A stretch of 64,000 nt of DNA. Source: Choanephora cucurbitarum (Eukaryota > Mucoromycota > Mucoromycetes > Mucorales > Choanephoraceae). The notes beneath the pieces are model-generated. The model was not told the origin of the DNA and searched no databases. It saw only the letters and a list, made by a program, of their open reading frames with translations. Numbering within the stretch: the stretch's first letter is position 1; each line of letters starts with the position of its first letter. Positions 10,752-27,515 of this stretch are shown here, piece after piece. The position numbers were made by a program, and so were the translations under genes. Where the stretch lies: the NCBI GenBank assembly GCA_025331435.1, contig JAIWNI010000005.1, positions 186,001 through 250,000 of the forward strand, written 5' to 3'.

Positions 10752-11346
10752 GATAATTTTGATAAAAAGTGAGACGTTTCTGTGTCGTTAGAACACATGT
10801 TCTAGTTTTTTGCAGTAACTTGTTAGAGGGGATCAACAAACACAACACTACAGTTAGGCAACAAATTTATAAGCAGTAACCATTATATTATTAGCCACCC
10901 AGTTATAAATGTAGATAGAATAAAGAGAAACCATGTGTTTTATGGAAAGAGAATACATTGATGAAATGTAGCATCGAGGGAACTCAAGCCGATATAACAA
11001 GATGATATATGTTGATGCTTAAACAGAACAACCTAGAACACAATAGTCGCTCTTTTTAACAGTTATATATTCTCGAGAATTGTACTCTTAAATTGAGCGA
11101 CTACTGTATAGATTTCAGTTCAGAGAATTCAGAAAATAATCGAGTACGTTTCAGGTCATCTAGATGCATAACACATGTATCAAGAACAAGCGAAATGCCG
11201 TATGGTATGAAAATAGATTTCTTTTTAACAATGATTCAGGGAGATCCGAATACCAATTCGATTTCGAAAGCAATAGACGTAGCTCCAAGTATTGATCATT
11301 AGTGAAATTTATTTATTTACAAGACAATGTGTATTATAATGCTCTA
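10752..11346. other. Intergenic region downstream of tRNA-Tyr
   Basis: About 600 nt of AT-rich sequence between the tRNA and the 3' end of PEX6. No convincing gene; short frames here lack coding character. Confidence 0.5.
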
Positions 11347-15286
<3,940 letters not shown>

Positions 15287-15640
15287 GAGTAAAGAAGAGA
15301 AAGGAACTTGTCAAAGCAGACTTTCTCGTCCAAAGTTTACTTACCCCTTTTGTGACTGCATGAGAAAAAATAGAATGATTGCATAAATATAGACGTTGTA
15401 CTACTCCGAATCTATATAAGTCCTATTGAAATGAATGAAACTGGCCTCAGAGGGTGCTTTACAATACTAACTAGTTCACTCTTTGTGAAGTCAACTTGAT
15501 TACGGCAAACAAACTCAACAATAGACTTTCTCTGTTTGAAAGCTATCCTTAGATATTAACAGCCTTGCTGACAGTGTATCATACATTGTGCAAATTAGTC
15601 AATGAACACTCTTTATTCAGTGCGACTAATTCAGTCGTTG

Positions 15641-17211
15641 TCATTTTGCTGCTGTACTAGAGAGCTCTCTATCTAAAGTGTCTTGTGTAGTGTTTGTCCA
15701 GTTACCAATAGACCAATCAGATACACTTCCTACAAATTTCTCTTTGGCCAATTCTTCTCCTGAGATCTTAAGTGAACCTACCAAAGAACCTTTTTCAAAA
15801 AAAAAAGAAGTGAGTTGATTTGTCCAAGTCATGGTTCTATCTCACTTTTTACCTCCAACCCAACCTCTAATGTTGTTCATAAAGATACGGCCAGCACCTT
15901 TTTCTTCTGGGTTGTCTATAAACTGAATTGATTTATGGAGTCGTAACAAAGATCCGTATTTTCGTTTCTCATGATCAACTGGATCACGCATAATCCTCAA
16001 TAACTCTTGCTTCATTCTGGCTTGAATACCAGGTAAAAGAGAGGTGCCACCAATGAACAACATGGAAGAGATCAATGGTTTGCGCAAATCAGATTGAAGC
16101 TTCAATAAAGAATCTAAGATACAATGGGTAACACTGGGTTCATCTTCATCGCCTTCAAACAAGACTTCAACTGTTCTTTCACGAAGCCAGCCTGGAATCA
16201 ACAGATTGGCTCGGGTGCCGTCCTTGAGTGAGATAGGATAATAAAGGTCTGTGGCGCTACTGAGATTTCGGTAGGTCTCTACAATGTTCTCTTGTTGTTG
16301 GAGTTGTTGTCCAATCATCATGGGCGAACAGAAGATTACTTGTGATTTGATGTCTTCCAGTAATTCAGGTGTCAAGACATGGTCGGGTATACTGTTATGG
16401 GGAGCAAGTGAAAGGTGAAGATTGGAAGGGGGAATGAAGCGGCCATGTTCAAGCAAAAGTTCTTTTAATCGTCTTGTGACAGCTTTACCAGCTAAGGGTG
16501 TGGTTGAGATATAGGGTATTAGAGGACGAGATACATAGATAGGAAGCACACTGGTCTCTAGATGGCCAATATCAACCACAAGACCGCTTGTTAAGCCTGT
16601 AGTTAAAAGGGCCATCAAATGAATTGGGACAAACGATATTGAAGGCACCTGAAAGTAATCAAACAACAATTTTGCCATCATTTGCTTCAAGACAACTGGA
16701 GCTAGAGGTGATTCACATATAATGACTTTTCTTGATTTAGGATCTGTCAACAATAACCTGTACAAGCATGAGTTATCGTCAACAACATTTGTGCATAATG
16801 CCTTCTTTACCGAAAATAGATATCGTGCAACAAACGCTTAAGGCGTTCTTCAATCTGCTCTAAATTGCCTTTGGCCATGATATCTAAGCTATATAATTCG
16901 TCAAGCTAGGACAGGTTGAATTTTAACTACACAGACACAAGGCATACTGTATAATACTCTACCTCTTTGTTGACTCGAATCAACTCTCCATCGTCATCTC
17001 GGTAACGTTCCAGATTAGACCAAGTTGGAACCAAGTGTCGAGGTGAAGATTCACCTGAGAAACCACACTTGATATAAAGTGAACCTATATCCAAGACAAC
17101 TCTATCTTCTGTACCATAGATAGAGTGTCGACGTGCAAAGCTGTGAAATGACGAGGATGAAGTGTAGTTTGACAAATAGTTGGATTCTGGTGAAACTGAG
17201 GTTGTAGTCAT
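15641..17211 (-). CDS. ARP10: Actin-related protein 10 (dynactin pointed-end), 465 aa
   Basis: Actin-fold subunit capping the pointed end of the dynactin Arp1 filament and helping cargo attachment for dynein. Exons: 17211-16963, 16905-16811, 16757-15853, 15789-15641 (1,398 nt, in phase). The N-terminus holds a phosphate-1-like loop, VLDIGSLYIKCGFSGES, after a Ser-rich leader of about 40 residues. The middle has ICESPLAPVVLKQMMAKLLF and a phosphate-2-like VVDIGHLETSVLPIY; a later FIGGTSLLPG corresponds to the adenosine motif. These are weakened compared with actin, as usual for the Arp10/Arp11 branch, which is why I prefer it to actin or Arp1. It lies head-to-tail between PEX6 and BiP. The Hook gene at the right end of the window also belongs to dynein transport, although the two are far apart. 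Confidence 0.8.
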
Positions 17212-17460
17212 AGAACACTCTTTTGGTAACAAAAGTTTTTAAGGAAAAAAAAAAAGAACTAGTGGTATCAAAATAAAAGGAGGGACCTGAAATTTCTTTT
17301 CTGCTCTCTCTTTATCATGCGTGCAATTTGAGTGTATTCTTATTGGAATTTTTCTTTTTATTAGAAAAAAAGCTGTATATAGGTGTGTATATAGAAAAAA
17401 AAAATGTATGAAATATGATTAAAAAAAGAAAAAAGAGTTGAATGAAGGAGGGGGTAAAAT

Positions 17461-19505
17461 TTACAATTCATCGTGATCTCTCAAAGGTTCTTCGTCAGAA
17501 CCAGCAGAGGAACCATCGGCATACAACTTGGTAGTGATGGGGTTGATGACAGATTCTAATTCTTCACGCTTTTCGTCAAAGTCTTCACGGAGAGCAGTGG
17601 GGTTTTCATCAATCCAGGCAAGCTTGTCCTTGATGGCATCTTCAATAGCTTCCTTTTCGTCAGCAGAGATCTTGGTGGCAAGAGCACCATCATCAGCCAA
17701 TTGACTCTTGATAGTGTAGATGTAGTTTTCCAACTTGTTCTTGGATTCAGTACGTTCACGAACAGCCTTGTCTTCTTCAGCGAATTCTTCGGCTTCCTTG
17801 ACCATACGTTCAATTTCTTCTTCAGAAAGACGACCCTTATCGTTGGTGATGGTGATGGATTCAGACTTGCCAGAGGCCTTATCGGCAGCACTGACCTTCA
17901 AGATACCGTTGGCATCAATTTCGAAGGTGACTTCAATTTGAGGAACACCACGAGGAGCAGGAGCAATACCGTTCAATTCAAACTTACCAAGTTGGTTGTT
18001 GTCCTTGGTCAAGGCACGTTCACCTTCAAAGACTTGAATCAAGACAGTAGGTTGGTTATCGGCAGCAGTAGAGAAGATTTGAGACTTCTTGGTGGGGATA
18101 ACAGTGTTACGGGGGATGAGCTTGGTCATGACACCACCAGTGGTTTCAATACCGAGAGTCAAAGGGTTAACATCCAGCAACAAGACCTTGTCAGAGGATT
18201 CTTCACCAGAGAGAATACCACCTTGAACAGCAGCACCAAAGGCAACAGCTTCATCAGGGTTGATACCCTTAGAGGGCTTCTTACCGTTGAAGTAATCTTC
18301 AAGGAGCTTTTGAACCTTAGGGATACGAGTGGAACCACCAACGAGAACGATTTCATCAACCTTGTCCTTAGTGAAACCAGCATCCTTGATAACTTGTTCA
18401 ACAGGCTTCAAGGTCTTACGGAACAAGTCGTTGTTGAGTTCTTCAAACTTGGCACGAGTCAAGGTTTCAGAGAAGTCCTTACCCTGGAAGAAGGATTCGA
18501 TTTCCATACGGACAGACATTTGAGAAGAGAGGGCACGCTTGGCGTTTTCAACTTCACGCTTAAGCTTACTCATAGACTTGAGGTCGGTAGTGATGTCTTC
18601 ACCGTTCTTCTTCTTCCAGACCTTGACAAAGTGATCAATGACACGAGCATCGAAATCTTCACCACCCAAGTGAGTGTCACCGGCAGTAGCCAAGACTTCA
18701 AAGATACCATCATCAATAGACAAGAGAGAGACATCGAAGGTACCACCACCCAAATCGTAAACGAGTACGTTCTTTTCACCACCAGTCTTGTCCAAACCGT
18801 AAGCAATAGCAGCGGCAGTGGGTTCGTTAAGGATACGAATGATGTTAAGACCAGCAATAGTACCGGCATCCTTGGTAGCTTGACGTTGAGCATCGTTGAA
18901 GTAGGCAGGGACAGTGACGACAGCGTGAGTGACGGGCTTACCGAGGTAGGCTTCAGCAGTTTCCTTCATCTTGGTCAAGACCATACCAGAGATTTCTTCA
19001 GGAGTGAAGACCTTGTCCTCACCCTTGACCTTGACTTGGATGTTAGGAGCACCGTTCTTGTTGACGATAGTGAAAGGGAAGTGCTTAGAGTCGTTCTTGA
19101 CTTCCTTGTCGTTAAAACGACGACCAATGAGACGCTTAGCATCAAAGACAGTACGGGTAGGGTTAGCAGAGAATTGGTTCTTGGCGGCATCACCGATCAA
19201 ACGTTCGTCGTCAGTGAAAGCAACATAAGAGGGAGTGATACGGTGACCTTGGTCGTTAGCGATAATTTCAACACGGCCGTTCTTTTGAACAGCAACACAA
19301 GAGTAGGTTGTACCCAAATCGATACCAATGACTATAGAGATTTGGAACGCGTCATTAAGAAATCCTAACCAGTACCTTTGTCTTTTTTTTTAAACTTACC
19401 AGTTCCATAGGCTTCTTTATCATCAGCAGCTTGTACGGTAGGTGCACTGATAAACAGTGTAAAGAGAATGGCGAAAAGGGCCAGTAAGGTGGCCTGTTTT
19501 TGCAT
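17461..19505 (-). CDS. KAR2: ER Hsp70 chaperone BiP/Kar2, 658 aa
   Basis: ER-lumen Hsp70 that binds unfolded proteins, drives translocation and senses ER stress. Exon 1 (19505-19400) encodes a signal peptide ([20 protein letters not shown]..., cut near AQAA/VQAADD); exon 2 is 19331-17461. The nucleotide-binding domain starts with [12 protein letters not shown] and contains [14 protein letters not shown] and [10 protein letters not shown]. The linker is [16 protein letters not shown], followed by the substrate-binding domain and helical lid. It ends in HDEL, the ER retrieval signal. The 658-aa length fits the family. Most of the coding sequence is one long exon with strong codon bias, and a 555-codon open frame runs antisense to it; that frame is a coding shadow. 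Confidence 0.97.
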
Positions 19506-19563
19506 CTTTATGTATAATGTTTAAGTAGAAAAAGAAAAAAAAAGAAAAAAGTAAATTTGACGG

Positions 19564-19574
19564 ATTTATTTATA
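19564..19574 (-). promoter_or_regulatory. TATA box of BiP
   Basis: TATAAATAAAT on the minus strand about 60-70 bp upstream of the BiP ATG. Confidence 0.6.
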
Positions 19575-19649
19575 GAGTGGACTTTGATTCAAATCGTATT
19601 CCATGTATCAGAATTTGATTGGCTAATAGTTAATTTAGTTTTATAGGCC

Positions 19650-19660
19650 GCCACGTTAAT
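19650..19660 (-). promoter_or_regulatory. UPRE-like ACGTGG element upstream of BiP
   Basis: Minus strand reads TTAACGTGGC, containing the ACGTG core bound by Hac1/XBP1-type bZIP factors, about 150 bp upstream of the start. A CCAAT (minus strand, 19618-19622) lies about 28 bp nearer to the gene, so the arrangement is not the mammalian ERSE. The link to the unfolded-protein response is inference. Confidence 0.4.
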
Positions 19661-19680
19661 TCAAAATGATGTGCCTTCAC

Positions 19681-19711
19681 TCACTCTCTCTCTCTCTCTC
19701 TCTCTTTTTTT
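19681..19711. repeat. (TC)n microsatellite followed by T run
   Basis: Perfect TC repeat of about 12 units then seven T, in the upstream region of BiP. Confidence 0.8.
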
Positions 19712-21000
19712 GTCTCTATTATTTAAAAATGATCGAATCAAATTTGCCCAAGTCAATTTTTAATAAATACTTTCCATTTATAAGACATTGATGTGACAGC
19801 CCTGAAATCACTTGTGGCTTTCTAATATCTAAAAATGCAGGCACACACTATGGCTTTTAAAGTGGGACCTGAATCTGTCTATCTTGAAACTTGAGCAAAC
19901 ATATCCATTCACGTAATTCCTTTTTACTTTTTAATTAATCCGCTTTGGCCTCATTCATGCTTATGGCACTCAATGAGGATGACTTTGAAATTCTCAGCAG
20001 TGGATTTTTAATGCGATCTTGAAAACTCAGATAGCGTAACAATAAACATGAGCAAAACAAAGAAAACAGCAAGGGATTCCTGTCTATAACATGCAAGTCA
20101 GTTCAATTCTATCATATTGAACGCAAACAAACTACGCTTGAGTGTCTTTCCATTCTTTAGTATGTGTCTCATTTCATTACACCAAAAATTTGGTTAATTT
20201 GATGGAGTTTGAACATTCACAAACAAATGTATCATGAACAGGTACTATCGATCATGATAACAGCTCTCTTGTTTTCTCTTTAGAGTATCAAGCTCAAGGA
20301 GGCGACTCTTTCAAGTTCGCTGTAATCAACTTCTTCTAAAGCAAAGTTCTATTTGAAAGTTGAAAAGTAGTCTGTATTCAAACACAGAAAGCCAATGAAG
20401 ACATGCTGCAAATCTTTGTCACATATACGCGTGCACGTTGAAAACCTTAAATAAAATGTCAATTGTATAAACAGAAAAAAAAATCGAGATAAACAAGAGC
20501 CTAAGGGCTTCTTTATTATTCAAACATGGCATTGAAACGATTGGTTATATTTAGGTAAAGAAAGCCTGGATAATTTACGATTTTGCTTTCAACATTATGG
20601 ATTTTTATTTGCGGACAATCGTTTTTAATTATTGCATACTTTTACCGATTATACTTCCATGGCATATTTTCTTCTTTTCCTCTTCTTCAAATATAATCGG
20701 CGTAATGACTGGTTCTCTTGTCTATGTTTATCTCAATAGATTCGGTGGATTTAAGAAAACTGGCACACCTTTCTTTCGAGGCCATATGTCTCCTAGTGGG
20801 ATGTGTGTGGGTATCACGCCAGACTGTTCTACAGATAGTAGCTTTTTACCTCAGAAATACACGCAAAAACTGTGATGTACCTCTGTTCTGATACACATTC
20901 CATGAGCTCTTTAGAGAAAAGAAAGCGAAAGCTTTTTATTAGCAGTAACTGACAAAAGCTATTTATCAGATAAAAAATATCCAACATTCGTAGAAACACA
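19712..21000. other. Intergenic, no gene seen
   Basis: AT-rich; short open frames (for example plus strand 20597-20875) have a hydrophobic start but no recognisable domain or splice partner. Confidence 0.4.
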
Positions 21001-21001
21001 T

Positions 21002-21142
21002 TTAACGCTCGCATTTTTCTATCAGTCTCTGAACACACTTTATTCTATCATGAGCAGACAGAGCAATTTTATTTAATGGATTCAGATGAGTCTGCGTATG
21101 GCGTCTAAGATTAGATGCAACAGAGAAACATTTGCTACACAG
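21002..21142 (-). pseudogene. C2H2 zinc-finger exon fragment
   Basis: On the minus strand a good acceptor (CTCTTTCTGTGTAG) is followed by codons reading KCFSVASNLRRHTQTHLNPL and ending RLIEKCER, stop. Together with the preceding cysteine this is a C2H2 finger with the C-x2-C-x12-H-x3-H spacing and the linker-side SNLRRH core. I could not find an upstream in-phase exon carrying a start or the partner finger; the preceding intronic reading also encodes LCSKC. It is either the last exon of a small finger protein or a relic of one. Confidence 0.4.
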
Positions 21143-22026
21143 AAAGAGAGAGAATAACGAAATAAAAACTCTATTTAGGTTTTTTGTAACATTTAACTTA
21201 ATAAACAAGACATCTTGTTTTTCTGATCGTGTAACTGAGAAGCATCTCTTTCTATTTGTAGTAGTGATGAGTCGATCTTGTAAGCTTTTGCTTTTTTGTT
21301 CTAGTATTTTAGCAGAATACGGATGTAAAATGCTTTGAGAATGCATCTTGTATGGAAGAAGACTCTAAGACGCCATCTATGAACATTAGGACTTACAGAG
21401 AACCTCAATCATCTTATGAGGTCAACAGCATTTATATCTAGCTATGAATGATAGACGCATCATGTCTAATCTCGTTAATCGTTGACAGCGTTAAACTAAT
21501 TTATTCCTTTTGCTAAAAATCATGTTATGCCTTGATGCAAATCTGTTAAAACCTTACGATAATCAGACGAAGGGTAGATACAATGGCATGTATAGCATTA
21601 CCTTAGTTTTTGTAAAAAGATTGTTACTGCACTTTTAAAGAGAAGACATCTTCTATGATTGGTGGATTAGACAAACAAATATATCAAGTCTATACCACCC
21701 TTTGTACTACACTCTTTAAACAAATCACTTATATAAATATCGCGTCAAAATGGTTCATTGTTATGACTATTTTTTTTTTTGCAAACTGAATGATATAAAT
21801 ATATCACTGTAAAAAAAACCTTACAGTGTTAGTCGAGTTTTGACTATACTTTGCTGGTTTTTTTATTATTACTGCTTCTGATAAAACACTCACCCATACA
21901 ACAACAATAGTAGATTTCTTTGTGAAATATTGACCTGAGAATGATAGATGAAATTTTCAAAATTTATCTCGGCTACTATAGTTTGGTTGGATTATTCAAT
22001 GAGCTACCAAGAATGTTTTCAATTGA

Positions 22027-22429
22027 GTGTATACTACTTTGGATCATCATTCGGATAAATCGTTTAGTCGCTCAATAAAAAGAGAAACCTCAAGGGACAG
22101 ATTCTCGAGGCGCAGAGCTATATTAACTAGTGTCCCAAGGGACAAAACATCAAGGGAAAGATACCCAAGGGACACCAACTCGAGAGACATTGGCCCAGAA
22201 AAAGAATCTCTGGAAAAAAGCATATTTCTTTGAGACTCTTGCATCCTATTATAAAACTAAACAGGCAATTGAAGAGAACCGACTGAAGCCAGAAAAAATG
22301 ATGTCAGGAACTGATATGCGCAAACAGAAGATTGAGCTATTTGATCCCAAAGAAGAGTTTAAAAAAGAAACTGAAGTCTTTTCAGAGCAACTCAAGCATT
22401 CTCAAACTCAAACGAAATTAGGAGGATAG
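22027..22429 (+). other. Coding-like charged block, unassigned
   Basis: Two overlapping plus-strand frames: an Arg/Ser-rich one (22027-22233, with RETSRDRFSRR and repeated RDxxSRE motifs, from the repeated bases aagggaca) and a charged helical one (22130-22429, ending in a Lys/Glu-rich stretch). No intron joins them convincingly and no family is recognised. Possible relic. Confidence 0.25.
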
Positions 22430-22939
22430 AAGATATATTTCTATCTGCATATGTGCTGAGTGTATTCTGACTTGCAATGAATTAGCATTAGTTTGGAGAT
22501 GACTAGGTGGGCTACTGCTTGCTTTCTTTGTAGAAACTGTATACGTTATTTAGACAGAAAGAAGCTAAACAAAGCTGGTCTGAAGGAGCTCGATGGCTAC
22601 TCTTGAAGATCTGGAAATAAGCTTTTTCACCTCAAAGATCTAGTGTTAAAGATGAACCTTATAGTTTTCTTGCTCCGCGTATATCGGATATTGGTTATGT
22701 GTCACTTTAATTGTAGAGGAGTTAATAGGAACAAGAAAAGTGAACTGGCGGCATAAACTAGCAAGTAAACCCCTTTCCCTTCTTCTTTACTGTATGTCTT
22801 TACTCTTCTTCTCTTGTCTTGAAGAAAAGTCAAAGGGAAAAGATGATCACGTCATAACTACGTGAGAATTGGCCTACCAAAGTGACTGCGATAAAAATTT
22901 CAGTAGGGACCCTGCTTTTGGAGGGCAAGGAAAAAAAAA

Positions 22940-23545
22940 TAAGGGTATAAAAAGGGTCCTTTTTTCTGCTGTTTTTTTGTTTCCTTATCCTAACCCCGAT
23001 TATGGTACGTTTGAACAACGGTCGGTTCACCTTACAGAAAAAACGTTGTATAGTTGCGTTCTGGCCCCTAAAGAGGATTCGCTTATACCGTTCCATTATG
23101 TTTGGTGCTGAGATGTTGATGCGCGGACTGACGGGTATAGCTGTTCATAGTCCTCACGAGAAGCATTCCAATCTTCGTAGTGGGATCTTTATTAAGGTTC
23201 TTTTCGAGAGGCATTCCATACCTCGTAGAAAGGGACTGCAACAGCGGCTTTGTCTAAAAGGCTGTGGCATACACCTGACACTTAAAAATGGCTATGGATC
23301 GCTTTTGGCGACTTGGCTTGGCTTTCCCTTCCTGCGAGGCGCCTTGACATGCAAAACTAGCCGGTGGACGACGATGAAGTTACTGCGCTCCTTTTAGATA
23401 GGGATCCTCCGTGTGATCCGACTTATAAGCGACTTCTACGCAGGGAAGCCCAACTTATTAACGGTGATGGAGTATTCTTTTTCCTCCTTCTGGGAGGTTT
23501 TTGGCACGGACTTCGGTCGGTGTGAAATACCTAAAGAAAATGAAA
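22940..23545 (+). other. GC-richer coding-like island with TATA box, possible transposon relic
   Basis: This block is visibly richer in G and C than its flanks. A strong TATA (gggtataaaaag, 22942-22953) precedes an ATG at 23002 that opens a 131-codon basic frame to 23397. A second coding-like stretch in another frame follows (about 23360-23525: VDDDEVTALLLDRDPPCDPT, then YKRLLRREAQLING). Two imperfect copies of a 24-nt hairpin lie at about 23157-23180 and 23205-23228. Composition and broken frames suggest a decayed mobile element, but no transposase or RT motif is visible. Confidence 0.3.
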
Positions 23546-24979
23546 ATAATGACTTTATTTGAGAAAATCAAAGGCTTGTGTATAAAGAGGAAAAGAGTGC
23601 TATTTTTTTTTCTTATCAATATGAGTACTTCATCAACAGTTTATTGACTATTGAATAACACACTTTTTTGTAACATAACGTATAAATCTCAAGAAAGAAG
23701 AAGGGTTTCTTGGCTTATTGTTGCATATTTATCAAATACACTTTGTCTAACTTTTTGTTTATCTGGTATGTTGCATGCTTGAGAGATCTAGTTGAGGAGG
23801 AAAAGCTACATCTCTACTATCTCAAGAGTTTGATTTCAGGTGATCTCTGCAAAGATATGAGCTTCACTGTTGTACTTCAATGCTCATAGACACGAAGACT
23901 TCTTTTTTTTTATTGTAGCTATGCAATCAATCAGTGTATGTCTCCAACAATCGGCGATCCCCAACTCTTCTAATCTGTTTAGTGACTTGATAAATATTGA
24001 CGTCGACTTGTTCCTTTATCGATATAGACTATGTGTTCTTTTGCTTCTAGTGCATGACAAAGGCAGGTCAGTCAAAGTTTGTCCACGATGCGCGATTATG
24101 GAAATAGTCAACGGAAAACTATGTTTTTCGTACAATAGAACACAACTTGAAGAGTAGGTGCTGCTTTGAATCGTAAGAGTTGCGCTCAAGACACGAACTG
24201 ATGTTATGTCAACCGCACTTCATTCACGATTAAGAGTCAAGTAGGAAAACTGAGCTTAATGTAGTACTCGAAAACGGAAAGTATAGGAGGTTAAAATTTG
24301 TTCAAAAACACACTTTATGATGTTTGTTACAGACTAAGCTCTCTTCATTAGAGACGACAGGCTTGTTATATGAAACAATTTCCACGTCTTCGTTTTTATC
24401 AGCTACGTTCCTCGTGAATCACAGGAGGGATATCCTTGCTAACATGCTTATCCACTTTGAAGGTCAAGAAAAAGAAAAAACTTTCATGATGGATCTAATT
24501 GCAAAAAATGGCCTTTTCAAAGCCTGCAACTTGGTCAAGAAAACCTGATGGCGTTGATTTTTTTTCATAGTGTATTAGAAGATAAAATAAAAGAGATTGC
24601 TTCAATTAAAACTCAAGTAGATTGAGTAAGATGCAGACAATGTTTATTGAGGCAATTATAAAGGCTATTTATACTAATGATAATACATAATTGGAAAGAT
24701 TGAGTAGAACCAATTGTCAATAGATCAAGAAAAAGAAGTAATGCAGAACACTTAACTCGCAACAGCGTTACTTATCCACCTATCAAAAATGACTACAAGT
24801 GATAGTCCAGACGAGTACATGCACTGTTAACTGAAGCTGTACAAAAAAAAAGTCATTCCTCAAGACTGCATCAATTAGATTAGCCCACTCTTTCCTTGGC
24901 TCTCAACAAAACTGAAAAAAAAAGATGAAATGAATTCTTCAATAAGAATCAGTTTTATTAGTCATAAAATACAAGGATA
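23546..24979. other. Intergenic, no gene seen
   Basis: AT-rich; short frames at 23870-24157 and 24324-24548 show no domains. The last part is the 3' flank of BTA1. Confidence 0.4.
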
Positions 24980-27515
24980 TTAAGGTTTAGTAGCTCTGTA
25001 GAAACTAGCATACATATTGACACGGTCTATAGCTTTACCCGGCTGTCGAATAGCAAGCGCATCCACTTTAAAGCCATGTTGAATAAACAAACCATTATAC
25101 CAAGGCTTGGTGCCTGCACTTCGCCAATAGACCTGACCACCACTCTGCAAAGCACGCTTCATCTCACTGATCTCATTGTTTAATTCTTCGCATGATTCAG
25201 GATCAAACCAGTCCATATGATCCATGACAACCAACCGAGTCAAGTATCCATCTGACATGGACTGAAGTGCATCTAGAATGGATTGAGTATGTAAGCGAAA
25301 CGATTGCAGGGCACCTGAGGACTAAAGGTAAAAGGTTAGTTTTCAAGCGTGAATCAAGTTCAGAGACTGAATTTTACCTTTAATGTCTCAAAACCATCTC
25401 TTGTAAGATAAGAAGGACAGCTGTCTTTGCTGTAACGTTGTTTTAAGCAGAGATAGTAAAAGTACTGGTCATGACTGAATAAAGAATAAGAAGGAATAGG
25501 ATCTAGTGTGTTCTCAATATAGTCTTGTGTAGTACACTCCTTTAGAAACATGTTCATTTGATTGATAGGCACTACATCAGAGCATGTCAGTTTCCTTCCT
25601 TTTTTTTTTTTTTTGGCTTACCACCAAGAGCATTCCACATAAACATAGGGTTATGCAAGACCTTTTGAATCATAGGAGAAAAGATGGCAGGGCGAATCTT
25701 TGAGTTCCAAATGGCCGTCTGTTCTTCAATGGTAGAGGCAGTTGTCATGGCATCAATGTCTTTACCTAAACCTTGCATCCGAATCCACCATTCAAGAATA
25801 GACAAGGCCAGTCCAGAATAACCAGTCTTGTAGAACTTGTGGCTGAACCTATCTTTGTTATGACTCCAGTACTGGAAAGCATAAGAACTGAGATGAGGAG
25901 AGATAACATCATGCAACAGAGTAGAAAAGTGAGGGTGTTGACCATCACCAAACATTCGCCAAAAGTCAGTGTATTCCAGAGAGGTGATACCAGCCAATTT
26001 CAATTCAAGCAAATGATTCTAAATTAAGGAGTCTATTGTTTACACTGTACAAAAAACTGGTTATTAAACTTACTTGGCATGGATTCATGTCAATGCAGTG
26101 AATTCGTTTAGGCTGTGCCTTCAGAGCATATTCCAGGGCATTATCACCCGCAGATGTAATGACAAACATCACATCTTCTTTTGTCAACTGAAGGTATTCC
26201 AGATCCACACGGGGATCTTCCCAGGTAAAGGCATAGATATAAGATCTGAATTGAGTATGACAGGCAAGTGCTGGGTTATAATCCAGTCTCCATTGTTTGT
26301 TTTGATATGCAAAAGAGGAACGACGACTGGATGAGGAAGGACCACTCGCTATACTGTCTGCATCATCCGTGATTTCCATCAGACCAGCGAGCTCATTCTG
26401 ACGCGCAGGAGAACAGCCTAGCCAAACATAGTAGGGCATCTGGATCAAGTAAGGGATGATAAAATGATTACGGCGATTGAGTGACTTGATAGTGCCAAAT
26501 CTGTATTCTAGATAATCACGACGACCAGGTGCCAGTTGAATATGATCCAGTTCAAACCATGCTTGCCAAAAGTGTCGAGTGAACCAGTTGCATTGTCGGT
26601 TCTGTTGAGGAGACCATTTCTCAGCAGGTGCATTTGTACGACCAGACACATAAAAGTCGACAACACCGACAACACCTTCAGGGGCTAATAAGGACTGAAT
26701 ACGATCCACCACAGGATAGAAATGGTCCATCATGGATACTGTGATAATATGAATATCTCTATTTTGATTGGTCTAGATGACTTACATGCATATGATACAG
26801 TCACCAAACCCACCTGTCCTTCAAGTTGACCAGGAAGTTCAAAGGTGGCTGCATCTTGACAGACAACAGTAACATTCTTCCAACCTTTGTGAGCAAAACG
26901 TTCTTGAGCCACCTGGCAGAGTGAAGGTGTAAGATCTACCAAGATGACCTGTTCAAATTGATCCACTGGAAAGGACTCATGCATGGTTTCAATATTCCAG
27001 CCTAGATATCATCAATCCACTGGGACTCTTATCTTATTTCTCAATTACCTGTGCCACCTCCAAGGTCAACCCAAATAGGCTTTTTGTTCATCATACCAGT
27101 AGCCATCTGTTCTTTCAATTGAGCAGCACACAACTTAAGCATCGTCTTTCTGCCTCTCAACAGGGATTGGCGTGAATGATCATAGACTTTAAATAGATGA
27201 GTATGTCAAACATTGCCGTAGTGTCTATGACTTACTTTTAGCTTGATCTTGATAGAAAGATTCAAGTCGGCTCTGTTGATCATTGCCATGATGGCCAATG
27301 CGTTTAAAGAAGCAGGAATACATGAATTGGATAGGCACCTTGAGATGATCCCAGGCAACCAACAATACCATTGTCAGGCCCACAACAGCATAAAGAGATA
27401 CACTCACCCATGTCTGATCATGGACAAACAAATCTAATTGGGCAAGATAGGTAGTGACTAAAGAGAGAGGCACAAGACTTAGGCGTAAGGTCAATGGAAG
27501 ACGTAATTTTGACAT
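24980..27515 (-). CDS. BTA1: Betaine lipid (DGTS) synthase Bta1, seven exons, 743 aa
   Basis: Bifunctional enzyme making diacylglyceryl-trimethylhomoserine, the phosphorus-free membrane lipid of many fungi and algae; it moves an aminocarboxypropyl group from SAM to diacylglycerol (BtaA) and N-methylates three times (BtaB). Exons: 27515-27236, 27186-27049, 27001-26786, 26738-26074, 26018-25622, 25571-25378, 25321-24980, all in phase. Residues of about 15-60 are hydrophobic (probable membrane segments), then the methyltransferase half with VDLGGGTG (about 132-139) and ILVDLTPSLCQVAQ. The C-terminal half, from about residue 330, is BtaA-like with FTWEDPRVDLEYL, SAGDNALEYAL and IHCIDMNPCQ. The near-terminal DHMDWFD motif also fits BtaA. 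Such enzymes act at the ER and are commonly induced by phosphate shortage; no obvious promoter signal was seen. Confidence 0.92.

Noticed and set aside
15345..15361. Upstream ATG (MQSQKG, then GTAAGT) as the PEX6 start
   Set aside because: Its exon cannot be spliced into the PEX6 frame through any available acceptor; the ATG at 15286 opens the right frame directly.
17701..19368. 555-codon plus-strand open frame antisense to BiP
   Set aside because: Long antisense frames opposite Hsp70 genes are a known artefact of biased codon use; the sequence is repetitive Thr/Val/Ser with no domain, and the BiP reading is complete.
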